Assembly: GCA_944385055.1 (NCBI GenBank) | Contig: CALWVT010000007.1 | Coordinates: 1-64,000 of the forward strand | DNA: 64,000 bases | Reading direction: 5' to 3' | Source of the DNA: an uncultured Clostridia bacterium | GTDB lineage: Bacteria; Bacillota; Clostridia; Oscillospirales; Acutalibacteraceae | Shown here: one piece after another, positions 34,281-42,076 of the stretch | How the letters are laid out: the number at the start of each line of letters is the position of its first letter | Position numbering within the stretch: position 1 is the stretch's first letter | The notes under the pieces: model-generated | Told to the model about the DNA's origin: nothing | The model's input: only the letters and a program-made list of their open reading frames with translations | Databases searched by the model: none | Program-made: the position numbers and the translations under genes

Positions 34281-35396
34281 ATGTCTGAACATCCATCGAC
34301 CCCCGCGCCGCGCCGCCCGCTGACGCCGCGCGAGCGCCGGGAACGCCGCCGCATCCGCCGGCGCCGGCTGTTGATTCGCCGGTGCCTGATTGTGCTCGTC
34401 GGCGTGCTGCTGGTCCTCGCGATTGTGGGGATCCTTTCGGGCATCGTGCGCCTGGCGTCCGGCGGCGGGCAGTCCGCCGGCGGTTTGACGGACAGCCAGC
34501 CCGCGTCCTCCGCGCAGTCCGCGCCGCCCGCGGCGCTTTCGTTTGCCGGCGTCGAGACGGCGCCCTTGCAGGTCCAAACGGAGGGGCTTTCGGGCTATCA
34601 GGCGCTTTACCCCGATTTATACGTCCCCGCCGTGCCGGGGCAGTGGAAGTCGCCGGTCACGAAGACGGTCTATCTGACGTTCGACGGCGGCCCGGGCGAG
34701 CAGACGCAGCAGCTTTTGGACGCGCTCGCCGCGGAAAATGTCAAGGCGACGTTCTTTTTGTCAAACCGGGACCCGCAGGCCGCGCCGATGATCCGCGCGA
34801 TCTATGAGGCGGGGCACGTGTGCGCGGTCGGCCCGTCTTCAAAAGATCCGGAAACGCTCTTTGCGAGCGTCGATGCGTATTTAGACGACTTTTACGCGAT
34901 GTGGACGCTCATTCAAGCGCAGACCGGCGGCCACTGCGCGCCGTTTTTCCGCTTCCCGGGCGGCTCCGACAGCACGCAGGGGGGAAGCGAAATCCGCGCG
35001 GCGGTCCAGCGCGAGATGCTGCGCCGCGGCTTTTACTATTACGATTGGGACATCGACAGCGGCGACGCCGCGGGGAATTCCGGCACGCAGATCTACGCGG
35101 CCGTCACGGGCGGCATGAGCCGCGACGGCAATATGCCTGTGTTCCACGAAACGGCCGCCGCGGTAGAACAGCTCCCGCGCATCCTCGCCTACGGCGAGGA
35201 AAACGGCTATACGTTTCTGCCGTTAGACGGCACGCTCGACCCGTCCACGTTTTTGCGCGAGGGCGTCGGGCGGGAGACGTTCTTTTCCACCGTCGCGGGG
35301 AACCCGAACTTTACGCTCAGCGACGAGAACCAGACCCGCTTCGCCGACCGGCTGCAGGTTTCGTCCGCAGGGCCCAGTACGGCGGCTTCTGCGTAA
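34281..35396 (+). CDS. Membrane-anchored polysaccharide deacetylase-like protein with degenerate active site
   Basis: 371 residues. An Arg-rich cytosolic start (RRERRRIRRRRLLIRR) and one helix about 34-56 anchor the protein; a Ser/Ala-rich linker follows, then a NodB-fold domain about 130-330. The usual motif TFDDGP reads TFDGGP, so one metal-binding Asp is lost; the His-x3-His motif after GH is replaced by GHVCAVGPSS, losing the zinc ligands; RFPGGS, DWDIDSGD and VFHETAA correspond to the later motifs. It may bind rather than deacetylate glycan. AGGAGG lies about 9 bases before the ATG at 34281. Confidence 0.88.
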   Translation: MSEHPSTPAPRRPLTPRERRERRRIRRRRLLIRRCLIVLVGVLLVLAIVGILSGIVRLASGGGQSAGGLTDSQPASSAQSAPPAALSFAGVETAPLQVQTEGLSGYQALYPDLYVPAVPGQWKSPVTKTVYLTFDGGPGEQTQQLLDALAAENVKATFFLSNRDPQAAPMIRAIYEAGHVCAVGPSSKDPETLFASVDAYLDDFYAMWTLIQAQTGGHCAPFFRFPGGSDSTQGGSEIRAAVQREMLRRGFYYYDWDIDSGDAAGNSGTQIYAAVTGGMSRDGNMPVFHETAAAVEQLPRILAYGEENGYTFLPLDGTLDPSTFLREGVGRETFFSTVAGNPNFTLSDENQTRFADRLQVSSAGPSTAASA

Positions 35397-35423
35397 AATT
35401 TTATAAAATTTTGGAAAGAATCA

Positions 35424-35463
35424 GGCCCGCTGTGCCGCGAAATGACGCACAGCGGGCCGTTTT
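35424..35463 (+). terminator. Terminator after the deacetylase-like gene
   Basis: GGCCCGCTGTG (35424-35434) pairs with CACAGCGGGCC (35448-35458), followed by GTTTTT. Confidence 0.9.
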
Positions 35464-35509
35464 TGACGCCTTTTTTGCAAAAAAAGAGACAAGAAATTTG
35501 CAAAAGTGA

Positions 35510-35538
35510 TTGTTTCTCCTTTTAAAGAATGCTATGAT
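35510..35538 (+). promoter_or_regulatory. Promoter of the phosphate transport operon
   Basis: TTGTTT (35510-35515), 17 bases, TATGAT (35533-35538). Confidence 0.75.
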
Positions 35539-35579
35539 AGTAATGTTAAGAAAGCGTTATGGCTTTGTTAAAAATCTGT

Positions 35580-35650
35580 TATACCCCGGGAATGGGGCCC
35601 GCTTCCAGCGGAGGCTGGGGCCTGTCTGACCCGGCAGACGAGGGGCGAAG
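35580..35650 (+). promoter_or_regulatory. GC-rich structured leader of the phosphate transporter gene
   Basis: The 5' leader can form a three-way junction: CCCC (35584-35587) with GGGG (35642-35645) as closing stem, CCGC/GCGG (35599-35602 with 35608-35611) inside GGCC/GGCC, and GTCTG/CAGAC (35624-35628 with 35635-35639). The closing stem uses the GAGGGG that serves as ribosome-binding site. I do not recognise a known riboswitch class. Confidence 0.45.
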
Positions 35651-35658
35651 ACATTCGG

Positions 35659-36711
35659 ATGACAATTACACTGACAGCTTTTTTGCAGGATTTAGGCAGC
35701 AACCCGCCGCTGCTGATTACGGTCCTGCTCACGATCGCCGTGATTTTGGTCAACGGCTGGACCGACGCGCCCAACGCGATCGCGACGTGCGTTTCGACGC
35801 GCTCGATGCACCCGCGTGCGGCGATTCTGATGGCCGCGGCCTTCAATTTCCTCGGGATCCTTGTGATGACGACGATCAACAAGACCGTGGCGGAGACGAT
35901 TTACAACATGGTCGATTTCGGCGGCGACTCCCATGAGGCGCTCGTCGCGCTGTGCGCGGCGATGGTGGCGATTGTCGTGTGGGCGACGCTCGCGTGGGTG
36001 TTCGGCATCCCGACGAGCGAGAGCCACGCGCTGATTGCCGGGCTTTCCGGCGCGGCCATCGCGCTGCACGGCGGCCTTGCGGGCATCAACGGCAGCGAAT
36101 GGGTCAAGGTCATTTACGGGCTCATTTTGTCGACCGTGCTCGGGTTTGCGATGGGCTGGGGCGTCGCGAAGCTGACGGCCCTTCTGTGCAGGAATGTCGA
36201 CCGGCGGCGCGCCGACCCGTTTTTCCGCGGCGCGCAGATCTGCGGCGGCGCGGCGATGGCGTTCATGCACGGCGCGCAGGACGGGCAGAAGTTCATGGGC
36301 GTATTTTTATTGGGCATGTTCCTCTCGAAGGGGGAGGCAAACGTCGGCGTGTTTGAGATCCCCGTGTGGCTGATGGTATTGTGCTCGCTCGTGATGGCGC
36401 TGGGCACATCCATCGGCGGCTACCGCATCATCAAGGCCGTCGGCATGGACATGGTCAAGCTCGAGCGCTACCAGGGCTTCGCGGCCGACGCCGCGGGCGC
36501 CGGGTGCCTATTGATTTCCTCTTTGACCGGCATCCCGGTCAGCACGACCCACACGAAGACCACGGCGATCATGGGCGTCGGCGCGGCGCGGCGGCTCTCG
36601 ATGGTCAACTGGGGCGTCGTCAAGGACATGGTGCTCACGTGGGTGCTGACGTTCCCGGGCTGCGGGGTCATTGGATTCTTGATGTCCAAACTCTTCACGG
36701 CCGTGTTTTGA
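35659..36711 (+). CDS. PiT-family inorganic phosphate transporter
   Basis: 350 residues, about ten membrane helices. The two PiT signature regions are present: GWTDAPNAIATCVSTRSM near the N-terminus (GxNDxxN type) and MAFMHGAQDGQKFMG plus GIPVSTTHTKTTAIMGVG in the second half. It imports phosphate with a cation, using the ion gradient. It is followed after 86 bases by a DUF47/PhoU-like gene, the usual partner that controls PiT activity. Confidence 0.95.
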   Translation: MTITLTAFLQDLGSNPPLLITVLLTIAVILVNGWTDAPNAIATCVSTRSMHPRAAILMAAAFNFLGILVMTTINKTVAETIYNMVDFGGDSHEALVALCAAMVAIVVWATLAWVFGIPTSESHALIAGLSGAAIALHGGLAGINGSEWVKVIYGLILSTVLGFAMGWGVAKLTALLCRNVDRRRADPFFRGAQICGGAAMAFMHGAQDGQKFMGVFLLGMFLSKGEANVGVFEIPVWLMVLCSLVMALGTSIGGYRIIKAVGMDMVKLERYQGFAADAAGAGCLLISSLTGIPVSTTHTKTTAIMGVGAARRLSMVNWGVVKDMVLTWVLTFPGCGVIGFLMSKLFTAVF

Positions 36712-36797
36712 GCGGCCGGCATGTACGAACGAAAATTCTGGAAAAGCGCGAGGAGCCCTAAAAAGCCCCTCCACCAAAGGAAAGGCGCGGAGAAATC

Positions 36798-37424
36798 GTG
36801 GCGAAAAAATCGAATTTTTATTTTGACAGCTTTGTAACGATGGCGCAGGCGGCCTGCCAGGCGGCCGAGCTGCTCCATCAGATCCTGCACGGGTTCGACC
36901 CTGAAAAACTCGAGGGACAGCGCAGCAAGATGCACGAGATCGAGCACGGCGCGGACCAGGTCAAGCACCAGATGATGGAGCAGCTTTTGCGGGAATTCCT
37001 GCCGCCGATTGAGCGCGAGGACATTTCCGCGATGGCGCAGTCCATCGACGGGGTCATCGACCACATCGAGGAAGTGCTTTTGCGCATTTATATGTATGAC
37101 ATCCACACGCTGCGCGAGGAGGCCGTGCAGTTCAGCGAATTGATCGTGCGCGCCTGCCGCGCGATGCTGCTGGCGATGCAGGAGTTCCCGAATTACCGCA
37201 AGTCCTCGAAAATCCACGAGGCCGTCGTGCAGATTAACTCGATTGAAGAGGAGGGCGACCGCCTTTACATTTCCGCCGGAAGGCGCCTTTACACGGACCG
37301 CGCGGGCTCGGACCCGGAGGCGCTCGCGGCGTGGATGCGCGTGCTCGACCATCTCGAGGACTGCTGCGACGCGTGCGAGCACGTCGCCGACTTGACCGAA
37401 ACGGTCGTCATGAAAAATTCCTGA
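36798..37424 (+). CDS. DUF47-family PhoU-like regulator of the Pit transporter
   Basis: 208 residues, all alpha-helical and acidic, with PhoU-like metal-binding pockets: HEIEHGADQVKHQMMEQL (about 49-66), IDGVIDHIEEVLLRI (about 97-111), NSIEEEGDRLYISAGRRL (about 155-172) and HLEDCCDACEHVADL near the end. The GTG start at 36798 has a modest GGAG upstream. Pairing with pit on one transcript is the standard arrangement in bacteria and archaea. Confidence 0.92.
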   Translation: MAKKSNFYFDSFVTMAQAACQAAELLHQILHGFDPEKLEGQRSKMHEIEHGADQVKHQMMEQLLREFLPPIEREDISAMAQSIDGVIDHIEEVLLRIYMYDIHTLREEAVQFSELIVRACRAMLLAMQEFPNYRKSSKIHEAVVQINSIEEEGDRLYISAGRRLYTDRAGSDPEALAAWMRVLDHLEDCCDACEHVADLTETVVMKNS

Positions 37425-37431
37425 CGGTTGG

Positions 37432-37518
37432 AAAAAGATTGAAAAGATTTTGAAAAAGAATTTGCAAAAGATTGAAAAAGATTTAAAAAGAATTTGAAAA
37501 GGATTTAAAAAAAACCGC
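37432..37518 (+). repeat. Low-complexity A-rich near-repeat
   Basis: About seven imperfect copies of an 11-13-base unit of the form AAAAAGATTT/GAAAAAG(A)ATTT run from the DUF47 stop to the terminator. The tract is strongly A-rich on the plus strand, with no coding capacity. Confidence 0.7.
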
Positions 37519-37566
37519 AAAGCCCCTGTGCCCGGACGTGCCAGCGCCCCGGTGCAAGGGCTTTTT
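37519..37566 (+). terminator. Terminator of the phosphate operon
   Basis: AAAGCCC and CCGG-containing left arm pair with the right arm ending GGGCTTTTT at 37558-37566, with an internal bulge. Confidence 0.65.
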
Positions 37567-37588
37567 GTCAATCGGGGGCCGGCGGCCC

Positions 37589-37617
37589 TTTACAAATGGC
37601 AGAACTTGCGGTATAGT
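37589..37617 (+). promoter_or_regulatory. Promoter of the lysA-type gene
   Basis: TTTACA (37589-37594), 17 bases, TATAGT (37612-37617). Confidence 0.8.
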
Positions 37618-37698
37618 AAGCACAGATTTGTGAAGACTTCGTTTTCCAAACGAAACAGTTTATTGCATGGAAACGGAAGACAGGACGGAGGTTTTTGC

Positions 37699-38973
37699 GT
37701 GAAAACGCCATTCGTGACCAAAGAACAGGTTTTAGAGATTGCCAAGCAATACCCCACCCCGTTTTATCTTTATGAGGAAAAGGGGATCCGCGAGAACGCG
37801 CGCCGCGTCAACGAGGCGTTTTCGTGGAACAAGGGCTTTAAAGAGTATTTTGCCGTCAAGGCGACGCCGAACCCATTCCTTTTAAAAATCCTGCGGGAAG
37901 AGGGCTGCGGCGTGGACTGCTCCTCTTTGACGGAATTGATGATGAGCGAGGCCTGCGGCTTTTCGGGGAGTGAGATCATGTTCTCCTCGAACGTGACGCC
38001 CGAGGAGGACTACCGGTTCGCCAAAAAGCTCAACGCCTACATTAACCTCGACGACTTTACGGACATCGAAGCCCTCGAGCGCGCGGCGGGCCTGCCGGAA
38101 ACGGTCTGCTGCCGCTATAACCCGGGCGGGACGTTTGAAATTTCCAACGAGATCATGGACAACCCCGGCGACGCGAAGTACGGCTTTACGCGCGAGCAGC
38201 TGTTTGAGGGCTACCGGATTTTAAAGGAAAAAGGCGTCAAACACTTCGGCCTGCACGCGTTTTTGGCGAGCAACACGGTCTCGAACGCGTACTATCCGAA
38301 GCTCGCGCGCATCCTGTTCGAGCTCGCCGTCGATTTAAAACGCGAAACGGGCGCGGACATCCGCTTTATTAACCTGTCCGGCGGCGTCGGCGTGCCGTAC
38401 CGCCCCGACGAGCCTGCAAATGACATCTACGCGATCGGCCAGGGCGTCAAAGCGGCGTTCGAGGAAATCCTCGTGCCGGCCGGCATGGGGGACGTCGCGC
38501 TCTTTACGGAGATGGGCCGCTATATGTTAGCGCCCTACGGCATGCTGATTACCCAGTGCATCCACCAAAAGCACACGTATAAGGAATACATCGGCGTCGA
38601 CGCGTGCGCCGCGAACCTGATGCGCCCGGCCATGTACGGCGCGTATCACCACATCACGGTCCTCGGCAAGGAGCAGGCCCCCTGCGACCACAAGTACGAC
38701 GTGACCGGCGGCCTGTGCGAAAATAACGACAAGTTCGCGATCGACCGCATGCTGCCCGAAATCGACTGCGGCGACTACCTCGCGATCCACGACGCGGGCG
38801 CGCACGGCTTCTCGATGGGCTATAACTACAACGGCCGCCTGCGCTCGGCGGAGCTTCTGCTGCGCGAGGACGGCTCGGTCCAGATGATCCGCCGCGCGGA
38901 GACGCCGGCCGACTACTTCGCGACGTTCGATTTTACGCATCTGTTCGACAAATACACGGGCAAAGACGCCTAA
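37699..38973 (+). CDS. lysA: Diaminopimelate decarboxylase-type PLP enzyme
   Basis: 424 residues, fold-type III. The PLP Lys is in EYFAVKATPNP (about residue 54), NLSGGVGVPYRPDEP contains the Gly-rich phosphate loop, and DVTGGLCENNDKFAIDR carries the Cys-Glu-x-x-D pattern that acts across the dimer. The expected reaction is meso-diaminopimelate to L-lysine. Motifs are slightly off the classical LysA (FTEMGRYMLAPYG for EPGR), so another diamino acid decarboxylase of the family is possible. The GTG at 37699 with GGAGG 8 bases upstream is chosen over longer in-frame extensions. It is monocistronic. Confidence 0.85.
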   Translation: MKTPFVTKEQVLEIAKQYPTPFYLYEEKGIRENARRVNEAFSWNKGFKEYFAVKATPNPFLLKILREEGCGVDCSSLTELMMSEACGFSGSEIMFSSNVTPEEDYRFAKKLNAYINLDDFTDIEALERAAGLPETVCCRYNPGGTFEISNEIMDNPGDAKYGFTREQLFEGYRILKEKGVKHFGLHAFLASNTVSNAYYPKLARILFELAVDLKRETGADIRFINLSGGVGVPYRPDEPANDIYAIGQGVKAAFEEILVPAGMGDVALFTEMGRYMLAPYGMLITQCIHQKHTYKEYIGVDACAANLMRPAMYGAYHHITVLGKEQAPCDHKYDVTGGLCENNDKFAIDRMLPEIDCGDYLAIHDAGAHGFSMGYNYNGRLRSAELLLREDGSVQMIRRAETPADYFATFDFTHLFDKYTGKDA

Positions 38974-39007
38974 ACGGATGGTTTAAAATTTGACAGCCTG
39001 CCAAAGA

Positions 39008-39048
39008 CGGCCCGGCCGGGAGAAAACGCTTTCCGGCCGGGCCGCTTT
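39008..39048 (+). terminator. Terminator of the lysA-type gene
   Basis: CGGCCCGGCCGG (39008-39019) pairs perfectly with CCGGCCGGGCCG (39033-39044), followed by CTTTT. Confidence 0.9.
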
Positions 39049-39169
39049 TGCGTGCTTTTGAAACCGCGCAATCTTTTGCGCAACCGGTAGAAATGTGCCG
39101 GAATCTGTGATAGAATAGGACGGGTACTATTGAGAGAGGGGTTGACCGAGTACGAATTTACAAAAATAT

Positions 39170-40057
39170 TTGCACGGAAGGGATCTCAAGACCGAGACGC
39201 TCCACCTATTGGGCGCGGTAGCGGGGACGTTTTTGTATGCGGCGGGCATGAATCTCTTCGTCGTGCCGTTGAACCTTTACAGCAGCGGGCTGATGGGCAT
39301 CTGCCAGCTGCTGCGCACGATGCTCGCGAACGTGTTCCACATAAACTTCGGCAGCTTGGACATCGCGGGCTTAATCTACTACGCGATGAGCGTGCCCTTG
39401 ATGGTCATGGCGTTTCGCACGCTCGGGAAGTTTTTCTCGTTTAAGAGCTTTGTGTGCATGACGACGATGGCGTTTTTCTTGAGCGTCGTGCCGATCCCGC
39501 AGCAGGCGCTTCTGTCCGACGACATCCTGACCTCCGCGATTATCGGCGGGCTCATCTCCGGCGTCGGCAGCGGCCTGACGCTGCGCATGGGCGGCTCCGG
39601 CGGCGGCATGGACATCATCAGCCTCTACTGCATCCGCAAGAAGGGCAGCTTCAGCGTCGGCAAGATCACGCTGGCCGTCAATATCGTCGTGTACGGCGTG
39701 TGCCTGTTCGTGTTCGATATCAGCCTCGTGCTGTATTCGCTGATTTATGCGGCGGTCTATTCGCTCGCGCTCGACAAGCTCCATGTGCAGAACATCAACA
39801 TGGAGGTCACGATCATCACGAAGACCGAGAGCCATTTCCTCGAGCAGGCGGTGTTAAAGGAATTCGGGCGCGGCATGACGCGCTGGGACGCGATGGGCGA
39901 ATACACGAAAGAGGGCGTCAAGGTGCTCTACATCGTGCTTTCAAAATATGAATACTACCATCTGCGCCGGCTTTTGCACCAGTATGACCCGCACGCGTTC
40001 GTCGTGGCCAAGGAGATTTCCGGCGTCGAGGGCAACTACTTAAAGAAACTGCTATAA
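39170..40057 (+). CDS. YitT-family membrane protein (DUF161 + DUF2179)
   Basis: About 295 residues with five or six helices in the first 190 (VAGTFLYAAGMNLFVVP, GLIYYAMSVPLMVMAF, ISGVGSGLTLRMGGSGGGMD, which is the conserved GS-GG-D loop) and a C-terminal cytosolic DUF2179 domain (MEVTIITKTESHFLEQAV, YTKEGVKVLYIVLSKYEY). Function of the family is unknown. The start is uncertain: TTG at 39170 is the first standard start codon after the in-frame stop at 39143, but the only ribosome-binding-like sequence (GAGAGAGGGG, 39131-39140) is 29 bases away. Confidence 0.88.
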   Translation: MHGRDLKTETLHLLGAVAGTFLYAAGMNLFVVPLNLYSSGLMGICQLLRTMLANVFHINFGSLDIAGLIYYAMSVPLMVMAFRTLGKFFSFKSFVCMTTMAFFLSVVPIPQQALLSDDILTSAIIGGLISGVGSGLTLRMGGSGGGMDIISLYCIRKKGSFSVGKITLAVNIVVYGVCLFVFDISLVLYSLIYAAVYSLALDKLHVQNINMEVTIITKTESHFLEQAVLKEFGRGMTRWDAMGEYTKEGVKVLYIVLSKYEYYHLRRLLHQYDPHAFVVAKEISGVEGNYLKKLL

Positions 40058-40087
40058 TTCGAAAATGCTCGAAAAGCCCGCAAAAAG

Positions 40088-40136
40088 GCGGCGCCTTTCC
40101 GGGGGAGGGTTCCCCACGGACAGGCGCCGCTTTTTT
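40088..40136 (+). terminator. Terminator after the YitT gene
   Basis: GCGGCGCCT (40088-40096) pairs with AGGCGCCGC (40122-40130), followed by TTTTTT; an A-tract on the left lets it also serve the minus-strand acetyltransferase unit. Confidence 0.85.
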
Positions 40137-40218
40137 CATATTTCATCAATCCATAAATCGAAATCGTTTGTTGCGATTTCCTTTCGGGCAGCTTCCTCGC
40201 GCCCCCGTGACGGAACCC

Positions 40219-40860
40219 TTAAAACGCCGCGTCGGTCGGGATCGTGCTGCCGCGGTAGTCGTCGACGTCAAAGCGGCGGTCCTTAAAGTAGAGGTCCCGG
40301 TCCGCTTCCGTAATCGCGCGCAGCACGCGGCAGGGGTTCCCGACCGCAATCACGTTGTCGGGGATATCCTTCGTGACGACCGAGCCCGCGCCGATTACGA
40401 CGTTGTTGCCGATTGTGACGCCGGGGGTCACGATGACGCCGCCGCCGAGCCAGACGTTGTCCCCGATCGTGACGGGGATGCCGTACTCATAGCCGGAGTT
40501 GCGGGAGTCCGGGTGGACCGGGTGGCCGGCCGTGTAGATCGACACGTTCGGCGCGAACATCGCGTTTTTGCCGATCTTAACGTGCCCGACGTCTAGGATC
40601 GTGCAGTTGTAGTTCGCGTAGAAGTTTTCGCCGACCTCAATGTTCCAGCCGTAATCGCAGTGGAACGGCGACTCGAACGTGACGCTTTTGCCGTATTTGC
40701 CGATGATCTCGCGGATCAATTTGTCGCGCGCTTCCCGGTCGGCGGGGGAGAGCTGGTTATAGCGCCAGATGCGGACCTTGTTTGCGTCGCGTTCCTCCGT
40801 TAAGCCGTCGAGCCAGGCCTTATACGGCAGCCCCGCGAGCATGCGTTCTTTTTGATTCAT
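40219..40860 (-). CDS. Sugar O-acetyltransferase (maltose/galactoside acetyltransferase family)
   Basis: 213 residues. The N-terminal Mac domain (KERMLAGLPYKAWLDGLTEE) precedes a left-handed beta-helix of hexapeptide repeats; the catalytic His is in YTAGHPVHP (about residue 113), and the end of the helix reads VVIGAGSVVTKDIPDNVIAV, GNPCRVLR. It transfers acetyl from acetyl-CoA to a sugar hydroxyl. The ATG at 40860 has GAGGAGGTATTCTCG upstream. It lies 46 bases after the lacI-type gene on the same strand and is probably co-transcribed and controlled by it. Confidence 0.94.
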   Translation of the reverse strand: MNQKERMLAGLPYKAWLDGLTEERDANKVRIWRYNQLSPADREARDKLIREIIGKYGKSVTFESPFHCDYGWNIEVGENFYANYNCTILDVGHVKIGKNAMFAPNVSIYTAGHPVHPDSRNSGYEYGIPVTIGDNVWLGGGVIVTPGVTIGNNVVIGAGSVVTKDIPDNVIAVGNPCRVLRAITEADRDLYFKDRRFDVDDYRGSTIPTDAAF

Positions 40861-40906
40861 CGAGAATACCTCCTCTATTTTAAAAGGGACATCTGTCGGT
40901 TCCCTT

Positions 40907-41929
40907 TTAGGACAATGTGCGTACGCTGCCGCGCTCGACGAGCGTTAAATCCAGTGTGATCGATTCGGCGGGCGCCTTCGGGTCTTCAATGTGGCGGAAC
41001 AGGATCTCCGCGGCGCATTTTGCCTTGCGCGGGACGTCCTGGGCGATCGTCGTCAGCGGCGGGGCGATGTGCGCGCTGATCGGAACGTTGTCGAACCCGA
41101 CGATCGAAAGGTCTTCAGGCACCCGCACCCCCCGCGCGGCGAGCGCTTCGATTAAGTCCACCGCGAGGATGTCCGCGGCCACGAACGCGGCGGTCACTTC
41201 CCCGCGCGCGCAGGCGGCCGAGAGCCGTTCGGCGCAGTCTTTGAGGGCCGCCTGCATCGTCCGGTGCGGCAGCGAGAAAATCAGGTCTTCCGGAAGCGTG
41301 CCGCCAGAAGCGCAAACCGTTTTGCGAAACGAAGTAAGCCTGTGCAGCATGACGCCCTCCTCCGCCTGGTAGAAGCCGCAGAACGCGAAGCGCCGGTGGC
41401 CGTGCGATAACAGGTACGCTGCGGCGAGGCGGCCGCCCTTCGTGTCGTCGATGCCGACGCAGTTGACCTGCCGGGCGGACGTGTAGCAGTCGGTAAAGAC
41501 GATCGGCACCGGGTGCTGCTCCTCCAGCGCGCGGATGTGGCGGTCCGGCAGGCCGTTAAAGACGGCGCCGTCCGCGTTCCAGGAGCGGATGCCGCGCGTC
41601 GCCTCGTCGAAGCTCTCGACAAAGCGCAGCATCAGGTCATAGCCGCGCGCGCGCGTCTCGTTGACGAGGGCGCCCAAAAACTGCGCGTTATACGGGTCCT
41701 CGAGCGGGTTTGCCCCCTTGACGGCCAGCAGGCACGCGGCAATCAGGCGCGAGTTCCGGCTGACGAGCGCCCGCGCCGAGGCGTTCGGCACGTAGCCGCG
41801 CTTTTTGACGACCGCCAACACGCGCCGGGCAGTCTCCTCCGACGCCGCGCCGGGCGTGCCGTTGACGATGCGCGAGACCGTCATCATGCTGACGCCCGCT
41901 TCCTTCGCGATGTCCTTTAGCGTTACCAT
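40907..41929 (-). CDS. LacI-family transcriptional regulator
   Basis: 340 residues. The N-terminal HTH and hinge are canonical: VTLKDIAKEAGVSMMTVSRI, NGTPGAASEETARRVLAVVK, GYVPNASARAL. The remainder is a periplasmic-binding-like sugar sensor with the conserved VGFDNVPISAHIAPPLTTI near the C-terminus. It probably represses itself and the acetyltransferase gene behind it; the effector sugar is unknown. A hairpin formed by AAAAGGGA (40882-40889) and TCCCTTTT (40901-40908) spans its stop codon. Confidence 0.95.
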   Translation of the reverse strand: MVTLKDIAKEAGVSMMTVSRIVNGTPGAASEETARRVLAVVKKRGYVPNASARALVSRNSRLIAACLLAVKGANPLEDPYNAQFLGALVNETRARGYDLMLRFVESFDEATRGIRSWNADGAVFNGLPDRHIRALEEQHPVPIVFTDCYTSARQVNCVGIDDTKGGRLAAAYLLSHGHRRFAFCGFYQAEEGVMLHRLTSFRKTVCASGGTLPEDLIFSLPHRTMQAALKDCAERLSAACARGEVTAAFVAADILAVDLIEALAARGVRVPEDLSIVGFDNVPISAHIAPPLTTIAQDVPRKAKCAAEILFRHIEDPKAPAESITLDLTLVERGSVRTLS

Positions 41930-42001
41930 AAACCGGCCGGCACTCCTTTCCCGTTTTCTGCTTTTTAGAGTATACCACAGCCCTCAAACGCGGTCAAGCG
42001 C

Positions 42002-42052
42002 GCAAAAAAAGACGGGAGCCGGGCTTTTTGGCGGTCCCAAAAGCCGGCTCCC
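42002..42052 (-). terminator. Terminator of the MATE gene
   Basis: GGGAGCCGG (42014-42022) pairs with CCGGCTCCC (42044-42052); on the minus strand the stem is followed by CGTCTTTTTTT. Confidence 0.85.
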
Positions 42053-42076
42053 GCGGGAATCTGCGAAAGGTTATCC

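Noticed and set aside
38974..39169. Alternative start giving MREGLTEYEFTK at 39130
   Set aside because: This TTG/ATT frame is out of register with the YitT protein and runs into nonsense after 20 codons; it does not solve the start problem.
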